Part shown: in pieces, positions 33,764-43,651 of the stretch
Layout: each line of letters begins with the position of its first letter
Numbering within the stretch: position 1 is the first letter of the stretch
Assembly: GCA_043228905.1 (NCBI GenBank)
Contig: JBHGNT010000021.1
Coordinates: forward strand, 7,006,001 to 7,070,000
DNA: 64,000 nucleotides
Source: Azolla caroliniana
Taxonomy: Eukaryota > Polypodiophyta
Direction of reading: 5' to 3'
Program-made: the position numbers and the translations under genes
Notes under the pieces: generated by a model
Told to the model about the DNA's origin: nothing
Databases searched by the model: none
Seen by the model: the letters and a program-made list of their open reading frames with translations, nothing else

Positions 33764-34436
33764 TGTCGCGTTGTTACGCGCGTGCGTGGAGAAGGGCGGA
33801 ACCACGGGGGTCTCGGACTAAGGAGAAGGGGAGAAGGAATAGGACTTCGGAATGGAGCTTAGCACAAGAAGAGAAAGAATGAACAAGAGGAAGATGGAGG
33901 CCAAATGCTCAACAAGATGTATTAGAACCGAAAACCGATTACAAAATGGCGGCCGCGTAGGCCGCACCGAACGGCTATGATAAACCCGAAACCCTAATCC
34001 GACGAAGAAGAAAAGAAACCCTAACCCTAAAACGAAATGGTATACCTCACTCACACTCAAAATAAGGCAACCCCCACAATGGTGCTCTTCCTCTCCTTTT
34101 ATAGCACAAGGAGAGAAGACCGTTTTCAAAAAGGGTGCTACAAAATATCCCCTTTCAATCAATGGGGATATTTCCCTTGATTTTAGGGGAGGAGGGAAGG
34201 ATGGGTCTTAACTCCCACCTCTACACGAACTACTATGTACCTATCTCTCTCTCTCACGTGGATGTGCGCGCAAAAGCACATCACCTTTACACTTTACAAA
34301 TCCTAAGGTGCATTTCTAGCACCATACTTATCACTATCGATAAATAGAAATACAACATGGTGATGTGCAACGTTGCACATCGCGGGTTTGCTTGCTTCGC
34401 TCGGTTTTCCGCCTATGGACGAAAATCTTCACGACA
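33764..34436 (-). repeat. 3' LTR of the gag-only element
   Basis: It has perfect short inverted ends TGTCG/CGACA. On the minus strand a TATA box (CTATAAAAG) lies at 34096-34104. Plant telomere-like motifs AAACCCTAA occur at 33989-33997 and, in doubled form, 34016-34031 (plus-strand reading). The stop codon of the gag-like frame lies just inside this LTR. Confidence 0.93.
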
Positions 34437-37167
34437 TCCGCCCCCACCTAACCGCACATCCACCGGTATGTGCCAAAAGGGGAACAAAACGCGAGATTTT
34501 CGGCCAAGGCGGCCAACCGAGCCCTTGACAACCTCGTGGGCTTGCCCGGCTTCGTCTTCCACTTCGAGCAAGTCCACCCCGTCCACACGAACCACCGTCG
34601 CCTTCCGGCCCACCATCTCCGTCGAATGGTCTCGAACCGTCGGCTCCGTCCGATCCGCCACACTTGACGACGTTCGCCGAGTCGTTGCCTCCACCCGATC
34701 CGCCACGTCCACCGTGTTTCCTCGAACCACCGTCTACATCCGGACCGCCGTTTCCGATGCCCGCACTTTCTTCCCCGATCGGTCCTCCCGAACGCCGTTG
34801 CCGACCCTTTGTCCGCCTCGCATATCCTCCGGATCCGCCTTTTTCATGCCGCGCACCTCGTCGTGCCGACTCTTCTCGCTCCGCGCTTGCCTTCCGTAGG
34901 CCTCTCTCGGTGCCTTCATCCATTGTGGCCTTCGTCCCCTCGCCGCCACCGTTCGCCACTCTTGGTCTCACGTCGGCACTCGCGCCGACCGCCGGAGTCT
35001 CTATAGCCGGTGTGGAGGATCCCTCTCGGGCCTTATCTTCGTGGCCGCCGGTCTTAGCCTCTCCGTAGGCCACCTCTTCCCACCAATCTTCCCTAGCATC
35101 GTGCCAGGTCTTGTCGTCGTCGCCTTCCTCCTCGTATTCGCCTCTCGAAGGCGTGATCCGACCGTCATCTTCGGTTGCTCGATGTGGTTCCTTCGTAGGC
35201 ATGCTTGTGTCTTGGCCCTCCATCGGCCGTATTGCATGCATCTCGTCTCGCTCTTCCGCCGTAGACCCGACCTCCGTGTCGGTCTTCTCCTCCTTTGTCG
35301 CCGTAGCCCGTCCCGACACGGGCTCGCCGTCTTGGACCCATCCGTCCACCATCTCGTACCGGATATCCGTTCCGGTAACCTCGTACGCTCCGGCCTCCGA
35401 CTCCTCGCCGCCACCCGCCGTCTCTCCGGTCTTATGTTGATCCGCAACCGCCGTAGTCTCTAGAGTGGGTATGGAGGGTCTCGTTTGTTTCCGTTTTTCC
35501 CCCGAACCATGGTCGTCGTGCCCGGTTAGCCTCCATCTCGCGCTTACCGGCTCCCATCGTAACCGTAACCGCAACCGTAACCGGCCAATCGGTCTAGCCG
35601 GCTTCCTTCGGTTTGGGCCCGGTTCGCCGGCCCTTACTCTCTTCCTCTTCCGTGCCGTATTCCGGTCGGGACGGTTCCCGACTCTCTCCTCGTTTCCGCT
35701 CCGGTCCTCTCCGTCGGACCCACCGTATACGCCCATTCCGGGCCCCGCATACTCGTCTTCGTATGCGCTCTCTCCGGGCCTCACCTCCTCACGGTCACCG
35801 CCCATCTCTCCGGTCTCACGTTGGCATTCGAGCACAACCGCCGAAGTCCCCGGCCCCGGTGTCAAGGGGTCTTGCCTCCGTCCGCTCCAATCTTCCTTCT
35901 CGTTTCCGTTGCCCGCCTTGCCGCCGTTACCTCCCGTCGCACTAAGCCTCATGCCGGCACTCGGGCCGGCCATTGGAGCCTCTAGGATTGGTGTGGGTAA
36001 GGACCCGGCACCGCCGCTCGTTGTCTCCGTAGCCGCTTTCGTTCGGACGTCGTTGTCCGCGGCTCCCCCATCTCCGATTCCGTAAGCCTCTAGTATGCTT
36101 GCCACCACCTCTTCTTCGCCGTTCTCCGCATCATTTTGTTTGCCCGCCTTGCCGCCGCCACCGCCCGTCGTTCTAGGTCTCGTGCCGGCACTCGGGCCGA
36201 CCGCCGAAGCCTCTAGGGCCTGTGTGTGGAAGGTCGCAGCACCACCGCTCGCCTCCTCTCCGCTCGATGTCTTGGGCCGCCGTGCCCCGAATCTTCCGCC
36301 CACTTTCGAAGTGGCGCTCTCCGCACCGGCCTCATCCTTGGCCGTCCATTCGCCGCAAGACGAGAGGGTTGCTCGCTCCGCACCCTCTCCCATGTCGTCG
36401 TCGTTTCGGTGGCCCGCCTTGCCGCCGCCACCGTCCGTCACTCTAGGCCTCTCGCCGGCTCTCGGGCCGGGTGCCGGAGTCTCTAGGACCGGTGTGTGGA
36501 AGGTCGCGACACCACCACTCCTCTCGTCCGTAGCCACCTCCATTCGGACATCGTCGTCCGTGGCTACCCCGTCTTCGGTTTCGCAAGCATCGAGTATGCT
36601 TGCCGCCGCCTCTTCTTCGCCGGTCCCGTCCTCATCTCGGTTGTCCGCCTTGCCGCCGCCACCGTCCGTAGCTCTAGGTCTCGTGCCGGCACTCGGGCCG
36701 ACCGCCGAAGCCTCTAGGGCCGGTGTGTGGAAGGTCGCGACACCATCGCTCGTTTCGTCTTCCTCCTCCATTTCGCAAGCCTCGAGTATGCTCGCGAAAT
36801 CCTCGTAGAACGTTTCGTGCAACCGCGTCCCGAAACTTCCGCCCACTCTCGAAGTGGCGTCCATCGCTCCGTAGATATCGGCCTCGTCCATGGCCGTTCT
36901 TTTTCCCCGAGATGAGAGGGTCGCTTGCTCCGCACCTTCTCTCGTGTCGACGCCGTGGTCGCCCGCCTTGCCACCGCCACCGCCTTTCACCATAGGTCTT
37001 ACGCGGGCACTCGGGCCGGCCGCCGTGATCTCTAGGAATGACGCGTGTAAGGTCGCGGGACCGCCGCTCGTCGATGTAATGTCCGTAGCCACCTCCGCTC
37101 GGACGTCGTTGTCCGTGGCTACCCCGCCTCCGTATATGCAAGCATCGGTTATGCTTGCCGCCGCCTC
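34429..37167 (-). CDS. Giant gag-like protein, C-terminal part (split by nested copia)
   Basis: This frame is the continuation of the one at 43609-42428. With the nested element and one TTCCG copy left out, the two parts total 3921 bases, exactly 1307 codons without an internal stop. It contains at least five copies of a module around ATFHTPxLE, GPSAG-x-RPR and GGGGKAG (+-strand landmarks near 36970, 36650, 36415, 36143 and 35915), alternating with acidic spacers. A basic stretch RKRKRVRAG and RLRLRLRLRW lies near the middle, and the C-terminus is Gly/Asp-rich. No zinc knuckle, protease or RT motif was found. The stop at 34429-34431 uses the first bases of the 3' LTR. Role inferred from position and the N-terminal gag domain only. 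Confidence 0.75.
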   Translation of the reverse strand, partial: EAAASITDACIYGGGVATDNDVRAEVATDITSTSGGPATLHASFLEITAAGPSARVRPMVKGGGGGKAGDHGVDTREGAEQATLSSRGKRTAMDEADIYGAMDATSRVGGSFGTRLHETFYEDFASILEACEMEEEDETSDGVATFHTPALEASAVGPSAGTRPRATDGGGGKADNRDEDGTGEEEAAASILDACETEDGVATDDDVRMEVATDERSGGVATFHTPVLETPAPGPRAGERPRVTDGGGGKAGHRNDDDMGEGAERATLSSCGEWTAKDEAGAESATSKVGGRFGARRPKTSSGEEASGGAATFHTQALEASAVGPSAGTRPRTTGGGGGKAGKQNDAENGEEEVVASILEAYGIGDGGAADNDVRTKAATETTSGGAGSLPTPILEAPMAGPSAGMRLSATGGNGGKAGNGNEKEDWSGRRQDPLTPGPGTSAVVLECQRETGEMGGDREEVRPGESAYEDEYAGPGMGVYGGSDGEDRSGNEERVGNRPDRNTARKRKRVRAGEPGPNRRKPARPIGRLRLRLRLRWEPVSARWRLTGHDDHGSGEKRKQTRPSIPTLETTAVADQHKTGETAGGGEESEAGAYEVTGTDIRYEMVDGWVQDGEPVSGRATATKEEKTDTEVGSTAEERDEMHAIRPMEGQDTSMPTKEPHRATEDDGRITPSRGEYEEEGDDDKTWHDAREDWWEEVAYGEAKTGGHEDKAREGSSTPAIETPAVGASADVRPRVANGGGEGTKATMDEGTERGLRKASAEREESARRGARHEKGGSGGYARRTKGRQRRSGGPIGEESAGIGNGGPDVDGGSRKHGGRGGSGGGNDSANVVKCGGSDGADGSRPFDGDGGPEGDGGSCGRGGLARSGRRSRASPRGCQGLGWPPWPKISRFVPLLAHTGGCAVRWGRMS
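34437..34453 (-). other. Polypurine tract of the gag-only element
   Basis: On the minus strand TTAGGTGGGGGCGGA immediately precedes the 3' LTR (TGTCGTGAAG), the position expected for the plus-strand primer. Confidence 0.7.
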
Positions 37168-37172
37168 TTCCG

Positions 37173-37743
37173 TGTAAGAAATAGACGCTTCGATTCACCT
37201 TCTTCCTTTCGGCCACAACCGAGTAATCGCGGATCAATGCAACAGAAAATAGAAACCAAAAGAGAAAAACACACGAGTACGCAGGGATTAACGTGGAAAA
37301 CCCTAGATGGGAAAAACCACGGGAGTACAAGACTCCAAACAACACTATACAAGAGAAGTATACAATGACGAGCTCCAAGGCGACGACCTTGAGCTCGCTG
37401 TCCTCGCCACAGGCGGCGGAAATACACAGAGGCGTCGTCCTCTTCCTCTCTCGCGCTCTATCTCTCTCTCTCTCACGGCTGCTCCCTCTTCACACCTCTT
37501 AAGTGGAAAAACAGAAAAATGATAAGCAACAGTAAAACTGTTTGCCCTAAGTCATATTTATACTTATATGACTTTGGGCTATTTACAACTGTAGCCACAT
37601 GGGCCCATAGGAAACATATTCACGGATATGTCCCTGCATCCGGATCGCTCTCCGGGTACATTCGTCATCCGGTACCGAAACCGAAACCGGGACCGTCCCA
37701 TCCGGATCCGACCATCCCATTCGAAGGGACCGTAATCCCAACA
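37173..37743 (-). repeat. 3' LTR of the nested copia element
   Basis: On the minus strand it starts TGTTGGGATTACG and ends TTTCTTACA, with TATA box TATAAATA within 37554-37563. Confidence 0.93.
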
Positions 37744-37753
37744 AACTCCCCCT

Positions 37754-40700
37754 TCACTTCGGCATGGGATGTCTCTCCAATCCGATCCTCTTCCGGCATG
37801 CTTCCAGCTTGTCGGGTGTGAGCACCTTGGTCAGCATATCCGACCCGTTCTCGTCCGTGTGGATCTTCGTCAGCACGAACTCCTTGTCTTCTATCCTTTC
37901 CCGGATCCAGTGATATCTTCGCTGGATGTGCTTCGTCCGGGAGTGATAGGCCGCGTTCTTTGCAAGGTGGATTGCACTCTGACTGTCGCAGTAGAGTCGG
38001 TACTCCTTCTGCCGGATACCGAGCTCTCCAATGAAGTCCTTCATCCATATTATTTCCTTGCCGGCTTCAACAGCTGCCATGTACTCCGCCTCCGTGGTTG
38101 ACAACGCAACCGTCTTCTGCAGCCTCGACTGCCACGAAACAGCTCCCCCTGCATACGTCATCACATACCCTGATGTGGACCGGCTGGTATCTGCATCAGC
38201 CGACATATCCGAATCGGTGAAACCGTCGAGTTCGGGTTTACCGGAGCCGAATCGGAGGCACACGTTTGCCGTGCCCTTCAGGTATCGGAGTATCCACTTG
38301 ACCGCGTTCCAATGCTCTTTGCCGGGATTGCTCATGTACCGGCTCACCACTCCGACTGCATATCCGATGTCCGGTCTCGTACACACCATGGCGTACATCA
38401 AGCTCCCGACGGCTGAGGCATACGGCACTTTCATCATATCCTCCTTTTCAGCCTTTGTCTTGGGACTTTGCTTGCTGGACAGCTTGCAGTTTGTCGGGAG
38501 GGTCGATCCGACCGGTCTTGCTTCCGACATGTTGAACCGGTGAAGCACCTTCGTCACGTACTTCTCCTGTGACAGCCACAACTGCTTCTTGCTCCGGTCC
38601 CGGATGATGTGCATCCCTAGTATTTGTCTCGCCGGACCCAGGTCCTTCATTGAGAAGGTTCGGTGAAGAGCCTTCTTCAGCATCCGGATCTTGACCTGGT
38701 TCCGTCCGACGATCAACATGTCGTCCACGTACAGGAGGAGTATTAGAAAGTCTCCTCCTTCGAACTTCTTCACAAACACGCAGTGGTCGGACTGCGTTTT
38801 GAGGTACCCTTCGTCGGTCATGAAGGAGTCGAACTTCCGGTACCATTGCCGGGGAGCCTGCTTCAGTCCGTAAAGGCTCTTCTTCAGCCGGCATACCAGG
38901 TGCTCCTTCCCTTTCTTCTCGAATCCTTCCGGTTGCTGCATGTAGATCTCTTCTTCGAGGTCACCGTGAAGGAATGCCGTCTTCACGTCCATCTGTTCTA
39001 CCTCGAGGTCCATGCTTGCCGCTATGCTCAGCACCGTCCGGATGGAGGTCATCTTCACTACCGGGGCAAATATCTCGTCGAAGTCGACGCCCTTCTTCTG
39101 CTGAAACCCCTTCACCACGATCCTGGCTTTGTATCTCGGGGGGTTTCCGGCATCTCCCGGTTTCAGCTTGAACACCCACTTGTTTCGAAGTGCCCGCTTT
39201 TCTTTCGGCAACTCCACAAGTTCATATGTGTGGTTCTCATGCAGGGAATCCATCTCGTCCTGCATGGCACTCAACCACCTGCGGCTCTGAGTGTCATGTT
39301 TTGCTTCTTCAAAGCTCTCCGGCTCCCCCTCGTCGGTTAGCAGCACGTGCTCTGGTTCCGGAAATCTCCGGGGGGCCCTTCTCTCTCTTAGAGGATATCT
39401 CCGTTCCGGAGCTTCGGTAATCGGTTCTTCCGATTCTTCTTCATCCGAATCCATTTCGGGATCGGGGCCGGTTCCGGTATCATTTTCATCTTCTTCGGTC
39501 GGTTCGGTTTCTTCACCGTCTTCGGCCGGATCCTCGAGTGCTAACCGGTCCCTTGCCGGTCGGGACTGCTCCTCGTAGAGTTGATCCTCACCGGTCGACT
39601 TGGAGCTCTTCATCTTCTTCTCCGACTCCCAGTCGGCGAGTGTCTTGTCCTCCATGAAGATGATGTCTCGACTCCTGAATATCTTCTTGTCGACCGGGTC
39701 CCATACTCGGTAGCCGAACTCGTCGTCGCCGTAACCGAGGAATATGCATGGCCGGGTCTTTGGATCTAGCTTCCCTCTCCGGTCCTTTGCCACATGCACG
39801 TATGCGAGACACCCGAACACCTTCAGATGCCGGTAGGATACTTCCCTACCGGTCCACACTCTCTGCGGCGTGTCTCCGTCCAAAGGTACTGAGGGTGATC
39901 GGTTTATCACATATGTCGCCGTCGACATTGCCTCAGCCCAAAACCCCTTGGGTAATTTCGCATGCGCCAGCATACTCCGAACCCTCTCCATTATGGTCCG
40001 GTTCATCCTCTCGGCCAGCCCGTTCAGTTCCGGCGTCTTCGGCACAGTAAACTCGAGTCGGATTCCCTTCGAGCGACAGTACTCCTGGAACTGCCCCCGG
40101 TATTCCCCTCCGTTATCCGCTCGTATTGCTTTCAGCTTCTTGCCGGATTCCCTTTCCACTCTCGCGTGGAGATCTTTGAAGACGCACAACACTTGGTCCT
40201 TTGTCTTCATCGGTGCCGTCCACAGTTTTCGGCTATGATCATCGATGAATGTTACGAAGTACTGGGCTCCGCCATGTGACTTCGTTTCTACCTGACACAC
40301 ATCAGTGTGCACCAACTCCAATGGTGCGCTACGTCTCGTCGGTGGCCTTGAGTGGAAGGAAGTTCGGTTCTGCTTACCGGCCAGGCAATCGGTGCACTTC
40401 TCCAGGTGCACATGCTTCACTGGGATAAGGTTGTCTTCTGCAAGCCTCTTCATCCCCTTCTCACTCATGTGGCACAGTCTTTTGTGCCACAGCTCACCGG
40501 CAGTGTCGGCTGCCACATTCAGCTCTTCCGGACATAACCGGGCATTCATCAGGTACAGTGTGTTGTCTTTCCGGGCCCGAGCCACTATCAGGCTCCCCTT
40601 GCTGAACTTCATTACGCCGTTCTGGATGCTACCCGTGTAGCCTTCGTCATCTAGCCTCCCGGCCGAAATCAGGTTCAGTCGGACCTCCGGAACGTGTCGG

Positions 40701-41827
40701 ACATTCTTCAGCAGCATTTTGCATCCGGTCGGGGTTGTCAACCACACATCTCCTATGCCAGCAATCCGGCACGTACCTTCGTTTCCCATCCGAACACACC
40801 CATGCTCACCGGCTGTGTAGGATGAGAAGTATCTTCTCTCCGGGGTCAGGTGGAACGATGCTCCGGAATCGACCACCCAGGTCGTCTCATCGCCGGCAAT
40901 GTTTAGCTCACCTTCTTCGGTGATGAGCATGATTTCTTCCTCACTTGCCGCGAGTGCCGTCGTTCCTTTCCGGTCCTGCCCTCGCCGATCCGAACCTCTC
41001 CGGTCCGTGGCTCCCCGGTATGCACCGTTTCTCTCCGGTGACTTCTTCGAATCGGAGTCGTCGGCTCCGTTGTCTTTTCGGTAATGCCGACAATTCTTTC
41101 GGAAGTGCCCCGGCTTCCCACAGTGGAAGCATGTGGGCCTTCCTCTTGACTGCGACCGGGTCCCCGACTTCTCCCGTCTTTGCGGACTCCGGTTCCATTG
41201 TCTTCCCCGATCCGATTCGGTAAGCAGCGCCTTCGGGTCGGAGGTCAGTTCTTTATCTCTCCGACGCGCTTCTTCGTTCAAAATACTTGTCTTTACCGTT
41301 TGCAAGGACAAGTTATCTTCGGTGCAGGAGGTGCTGAGAGTCACCACCAAGTTCTCCCAGCTGTCCGGCAATGTACACATCAGGATGATGGCTTGCATTG
41401 CATCCTCCAACGGGAACTTGATTGCCGCAAGCTGGTTCACGAATCCCATGAACGTGCTCACGTGTTCCACCATACTCTCGCCGTCCCGGTACTTGAGATT
41501 CACTATCTTCCTCATCAGGGAGGTCCGATTCAACGCATTCTTCCTCTCGTAGAGGCCCGACAGCTTCTTCCACATTTCATATGCGTTGGTGTCGTTTGCC
41601 ACATGTTGTAGGACGCTTACATCGACATATTGTCGGATCGTCGCTACGGCTTTCCGGTTCAGGAGCTTCCACTCCGACTCAAGTACCCCCTTCGGTATTT
41701 CCGACCTGTCAATCGGTTCGTACAGGTCCCGAACAATCAGAAGATCCTCCATCTTGATCTTCCAGTCGGCGTAATTCTGTGCATTCAGCACCATCATCCC
41801 CGGCTGCCCGCTGCCGCCGCCTTCCAT
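37754..41827 (-). CDS. Copia gag-pol polyprotein, intact
   Basis: A single frame of 1357 residues. The ATG at 41827 (MEGGGSGQPGMMVLNAQNY) is preferred; the open frame extends 9 codons upstream through the primer site but without ATG. Domains in order: UBN2-type gag; CCHC knuckle CFHCGKPGHFRKNC; aspartic protease DSGAS; GAG-pre-integrase HHCC region (ELWHKRLCHMSEKGMKRL ... KCTDCLAGKQ); integrase with the full D,D-E set (HTDVCQ, IRADNGGEY, GLAERMNR); a Glu/Asp/Pro-rich linker; RT with YVDD encoded at 38721-38732; RNase H with DSDMSADADTSRS, STTEAEYMAA and LYCDSQSAIHLAKN; end HPMPK. No frameshift or stop. The product is processed into particle, protease, integrase and RT/RNase H proteins. Confidence 0.96.
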   Translation of the reverse strand: MEGGGSGQPGMMVLNAQNYADWKIKMEDLLIVRDLYEPIDRSEIPKGVLESEWKLLNRKAVATIRQYVDVSVLQHVANDTNAYEMWKKLSGLYERKNALNRTSLMRKIVNLKYRDGESMVEHVSTFMGFVNQLAAIKFPLEDAMQAIILMCTLPDSWENLVVTLSTSCTEDNLSLQTVKTSILNEEARRRDKELTSDPKALLTESDRGRQWNRSPQRREKSGTRSQSRGRPTCFHCGKPGHFRKNCRHYRKDNGADDSDSKKSPERNGAYRGATDRRGSDRRGQDRKGTTALAASEEEIMLITEEGELNIAGDETTWVVDSGASFHLTPERRYFSSYTAGEHGCVRMGNEGTCRIAGIGDVWLTTPTGCKMLLKNVRHVPEVRLNLISAGRLDDEGYTGSIQNGVMKFSKGSLIVARARKDNTLYLMNARLCPEELNVAADTAGELWHKRLCHMSEKGMKRLAEDNLIPVKHVHLEKCTDCLAGKQNRTSFHSRPPTRRSAPLELVHTDVCQVETKSHGGAQYFVTFIDDHSRKLWTAPMKTKDQVLCVFKDLHARVERESGKKLKAIRADNGGEYRGQFQEYCRSKGIRLEFTVPKTPELNGLAERMNRTIMERVRSMLAHAKLPKGFWAEAMSTATYVINRSPSVPLDGDTPQRVWTGREVSYRHLKVFGCLAYVHVAKDRRGKLDPKTRPCIFLGYGDDEFGYRVWDPVDKKIFRSRDIIFMEDKTLADWESEKKMKSSKSTGEDQLYEEQSRPARDRLALEDPAEDGEETEPTEEDENDTGTGPDPEMDSDEEESEEPITEAPERRYPLRERRAPRRFPEPEHVLLTDEGEPESFEEAKHDTQSRRWLSAMQDEMDSLHENHTYELVELPKEKRALRNKWVFKLKPGDAGNPPRYKARIVVKGFQQKKGVDFDEIFAPVVKMTSIRTVLSIAASMDLEVEQMDVKTAFLHGDLEEEIYMQQPEGFEKKGKEHLVCRLKKSLYGLKQAPRQWYRKFDSFMTDEGYLKTQSDHCVFVKKFEGGDFLILLLYVDDMLIVGRNQVKIRMLKKALHRTFSMKDLGPARQILGMHIIRDRSKKQLWLSQEKYVTKVLHRFNMSEARPVGSTLPTNCKLSSKQSPKTKAEKEDMMKVPYASAVGSLMYAMVCTRPDIGYAVGVVSRYMSNPGKEHWNAVKWILRYLKGTANVCLRFGSGKPELDGFTDSDMSADADTSRSTSGYVMTYAGGAVSWQSRLQKTVALSTTEAEYMAAVEAGKEIIWMKDFIGELGIRQKEYRLYCDSQSAIHLAKNAAYHSRTKHIQRRYHWIRERIEDKEFVLTKIHTDENGSDMLTKVLTPDKLEACRKRIGLERHPMPK

Positions 41828-41841
41828 TTTCTGCAACAGTC

Positions 41842-41853
41842 GCTCTGATACCA
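41842..41853 (-). other. Primer-binding site (initiator Met tRNA)
   Basis: Minus strand TGGTATCAGAGC, three bases inside the 5' LTR border. Confidence 0.93.
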
Positions 41854-41856
41854 ATT

Positions 41857-42427
41857 TGTAAGAAATAGACGCTTCGATTCACCTTCTTCCTTTCGGCCAC
41901 AACCGAGTAATCGCGGATCAATGCAACAGAAAATAGAAACCAAAAGAGAAAAACACACGAGTACGCAGGGATTAACGTGGAAAACCCTAGATGGGAAAAA
42001 CCACGGGAGTACAAGACTCCAAACAACACTATACAAGAGAAGTATACAATGACGAGCTCCAAGGCGACGACCTTGAGCTCGCTGTCCTCGCCACAGGCGG
42101 CGGAAATACACAGAGGCGTCGTCCTCTTCCTCTCTCGCGCTCTATCTCTCTCTCTCTCACGGCTGCTCCCTCTTCACACCTCTTAAGTGGAAAAACAGAA
42201 AAATGATAAGCAACAGTAAAACTGTTTGCCCTAAGTCATATTTATACTTATATGACTTTGGGCTATTTACAACTGTAGCCACATGGGCCCATAGGAAACA
42301 TATTCACGGATATGTCCCTGCATCCGGATCGCTCTCCGGGTACATTCGTCATCCGGTACCGAAACCGAAACCGGGACCGTCCCATCCGGATCCGACCATC
42401 CCATTCGAAGGGACCGTAATCCCAACA
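41857..42427 (-). repeat. 5' LTR of the nested copia element
   Basis: Same 571-bp sequence as 37173-37743; I saw no difference when reading the two side by side. Confidence 0.93.
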
Positions 42428-43609
42428 TTCCGCGGTCTCCTTACCGTTGTCTCGGTTGCCCGCCTTGCCGCCACCACCGTTCTTCTCCCTCGGTCTCACG
42501 CGGGCGCTCGGGCCGGCCGCCGTGGTCTCTTGAACCGGTGCGTGGAAGGTTGCGGCACCGCCGATTGTCTCCTCCGTACTCGATGATTCGGGCCACCGTG
42601 TCCCGAATCCGCCATGTCCGCTCGAATAGGCGATCGCCGCCTCACCGTCCCCGACCTCGTCCCCGGTCGTTCTTTTCCCCCATGTCGAGAGGGCGGCTCG
42701 CTCCGCACCCTCTCCCGTGGTACCGATGTACCATTCTCTTTCGGCCTCCGCATAGGCCCCGTCCTCCATGTGTGAGGAAGCTCCTTCCTCCGCGTCCTCC
42801 GATCCGCTCGGGCCCGACCCCGCAATAAGCCATTCTTCGGCTTCGATTTTCGCCATTACGAGCCCGCACGCCTCCCGTATTAGCGCTTGTAGGTCGAGCC
42901 CCTCCAAACCGGTTCGCGATGAGCTCTCGTCCGGCGGCATGGCGTAGTTGGTCGTCGCTCTCTCTTCTCCCCCGCTCGCGGGCCGTGTTGTGGCCGACCG
43001 CCTCGCCTCATGTTGCCGACACACCCATTCCACTTCGGGCCACTCCTCGGTGAGACCATGCGCCCCATAATCGTCTTGAAGCTCGAACGTGATGTCCATC
43101 CTCTCCTCATGATGGACCGTCTCCAAAAATAGGAGGACTTTGTCCGCCCCCACCGATCTTCGTTCCCACTCCGAGAGTTGAGAGAAACGACGCTCGAACT
43201 CTCGGAATGCCTCTATTGCGCTCCGATGGCGCCTCGCCGACGCCATCCACCGATCGAACTCTCGCCGACCTCTTACCTCCGATTCCGCGCACCCGTATGC
43301 CTCCATTAGAGCCCCTTCAAAGGACTCCCACGATTCGTGAGCTTCTTGGAGCTCCTTGACCTCCTCGTACTTTGATGCGGCCGCCGCTCGACGAAAGAAC
43401 TCTAGCCTCGTCGCTTCGTCCACGCCCATCCCCGTCATTTCCGCATCGTAGGCTCTCAAAAATTTTGGGACCTCCTTCCCATTGAACCGGCCGACTAGAC
43501 GGACCACCCTTTCGACCGCTTGTTGAGCCGCCTCTCGCCTCGCCCTCTTCCGTCCGGCGTCCGTCAAGATCTTTGTCATCATCTCCTCGAAGTCGAAGCC
43601 TTCCTCCAT
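42428..43609 (-). CDS. Gag-like protein, N-terminal part (Ty3-type gag domain)
   Basis: The ATG at 43609 opens MEEGFDFEEMMTKILTDAGR. Residues about 25-190 look like a Ty3-type retrotransposon gag domain: VGRFNGKEVPKFLRAYDAEM, SWESFEGALMEAYG, FERRFSQLSEWERRS. After it come an acidic/Ser-rich region and the first copy of the repeat module (ATFHAPVQE, GPSARVRPR, GGGGKAG). In its present state the frame runs into the nested copia LTR at 42427 and soon stops; it continues in the same phase at 37167. The start lies about 40 bases after the 5' LTR, right behind the primer-site candidate. Confidence 0.8.
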
Positions 43610-43629
43610 CTCTTTCTCCCTTGCCGCCC

Positions 43630-43647
43630 TTCACGTCGGGTTCACCA
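43630..43647 (-). other. Primer-binding-site candidate of the gag-only element
   Basis: On the minus strand TGGTGAACCCGACGTGAA starts four bases after the 5' LTR; TGG is the complement of a tRNA CCA end. The donor tRNA was not identified. It differs from the Met site used by the copia elements. Confidence 0.55.
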
Positions 43648-43651
43648 AAGA

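Larger units (their letters stand above)
37173..42427 (-). mobile_element. Intact Ty1/copia retrotransposon nested in the gag-only element
   Basis: 5.26 kb with two 571-bp LTRs that look identical by eye, TSD TTCCG at 37168-37172 and 42428-42432, initiator-Met primer site, one uninterrupted gag-pol frame and a polypurine tract (GAAGGGGGAGTT on the minus strand, next to 37743). Everything needed for transposition appears present, so it is a candidate active copy. A second member of the family lies at 60599-64000. Confidence 0.95.

Noticed and set aside
33989-34031. Interstitial telomere or chromosome end
   Set aside because: Only three AAACCCTAA-type units, and they are part of both LTRs of a retrotransposon.
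34357-36995. Long plus-strand open frames (for example 34357-34899, 35465-36085, 36095-36808)
   Set aside because: They are antisense to the gag-like frame in GC-rich, codon-biased DNA; their repeats mirror those of the minus strand and they show no domain.
37769-41848. Many plus-strand frames over the nested copia element
   Set aside because: Shadows of the intact minus-strand gag-pol; the same shadows recur over 61321-63744.
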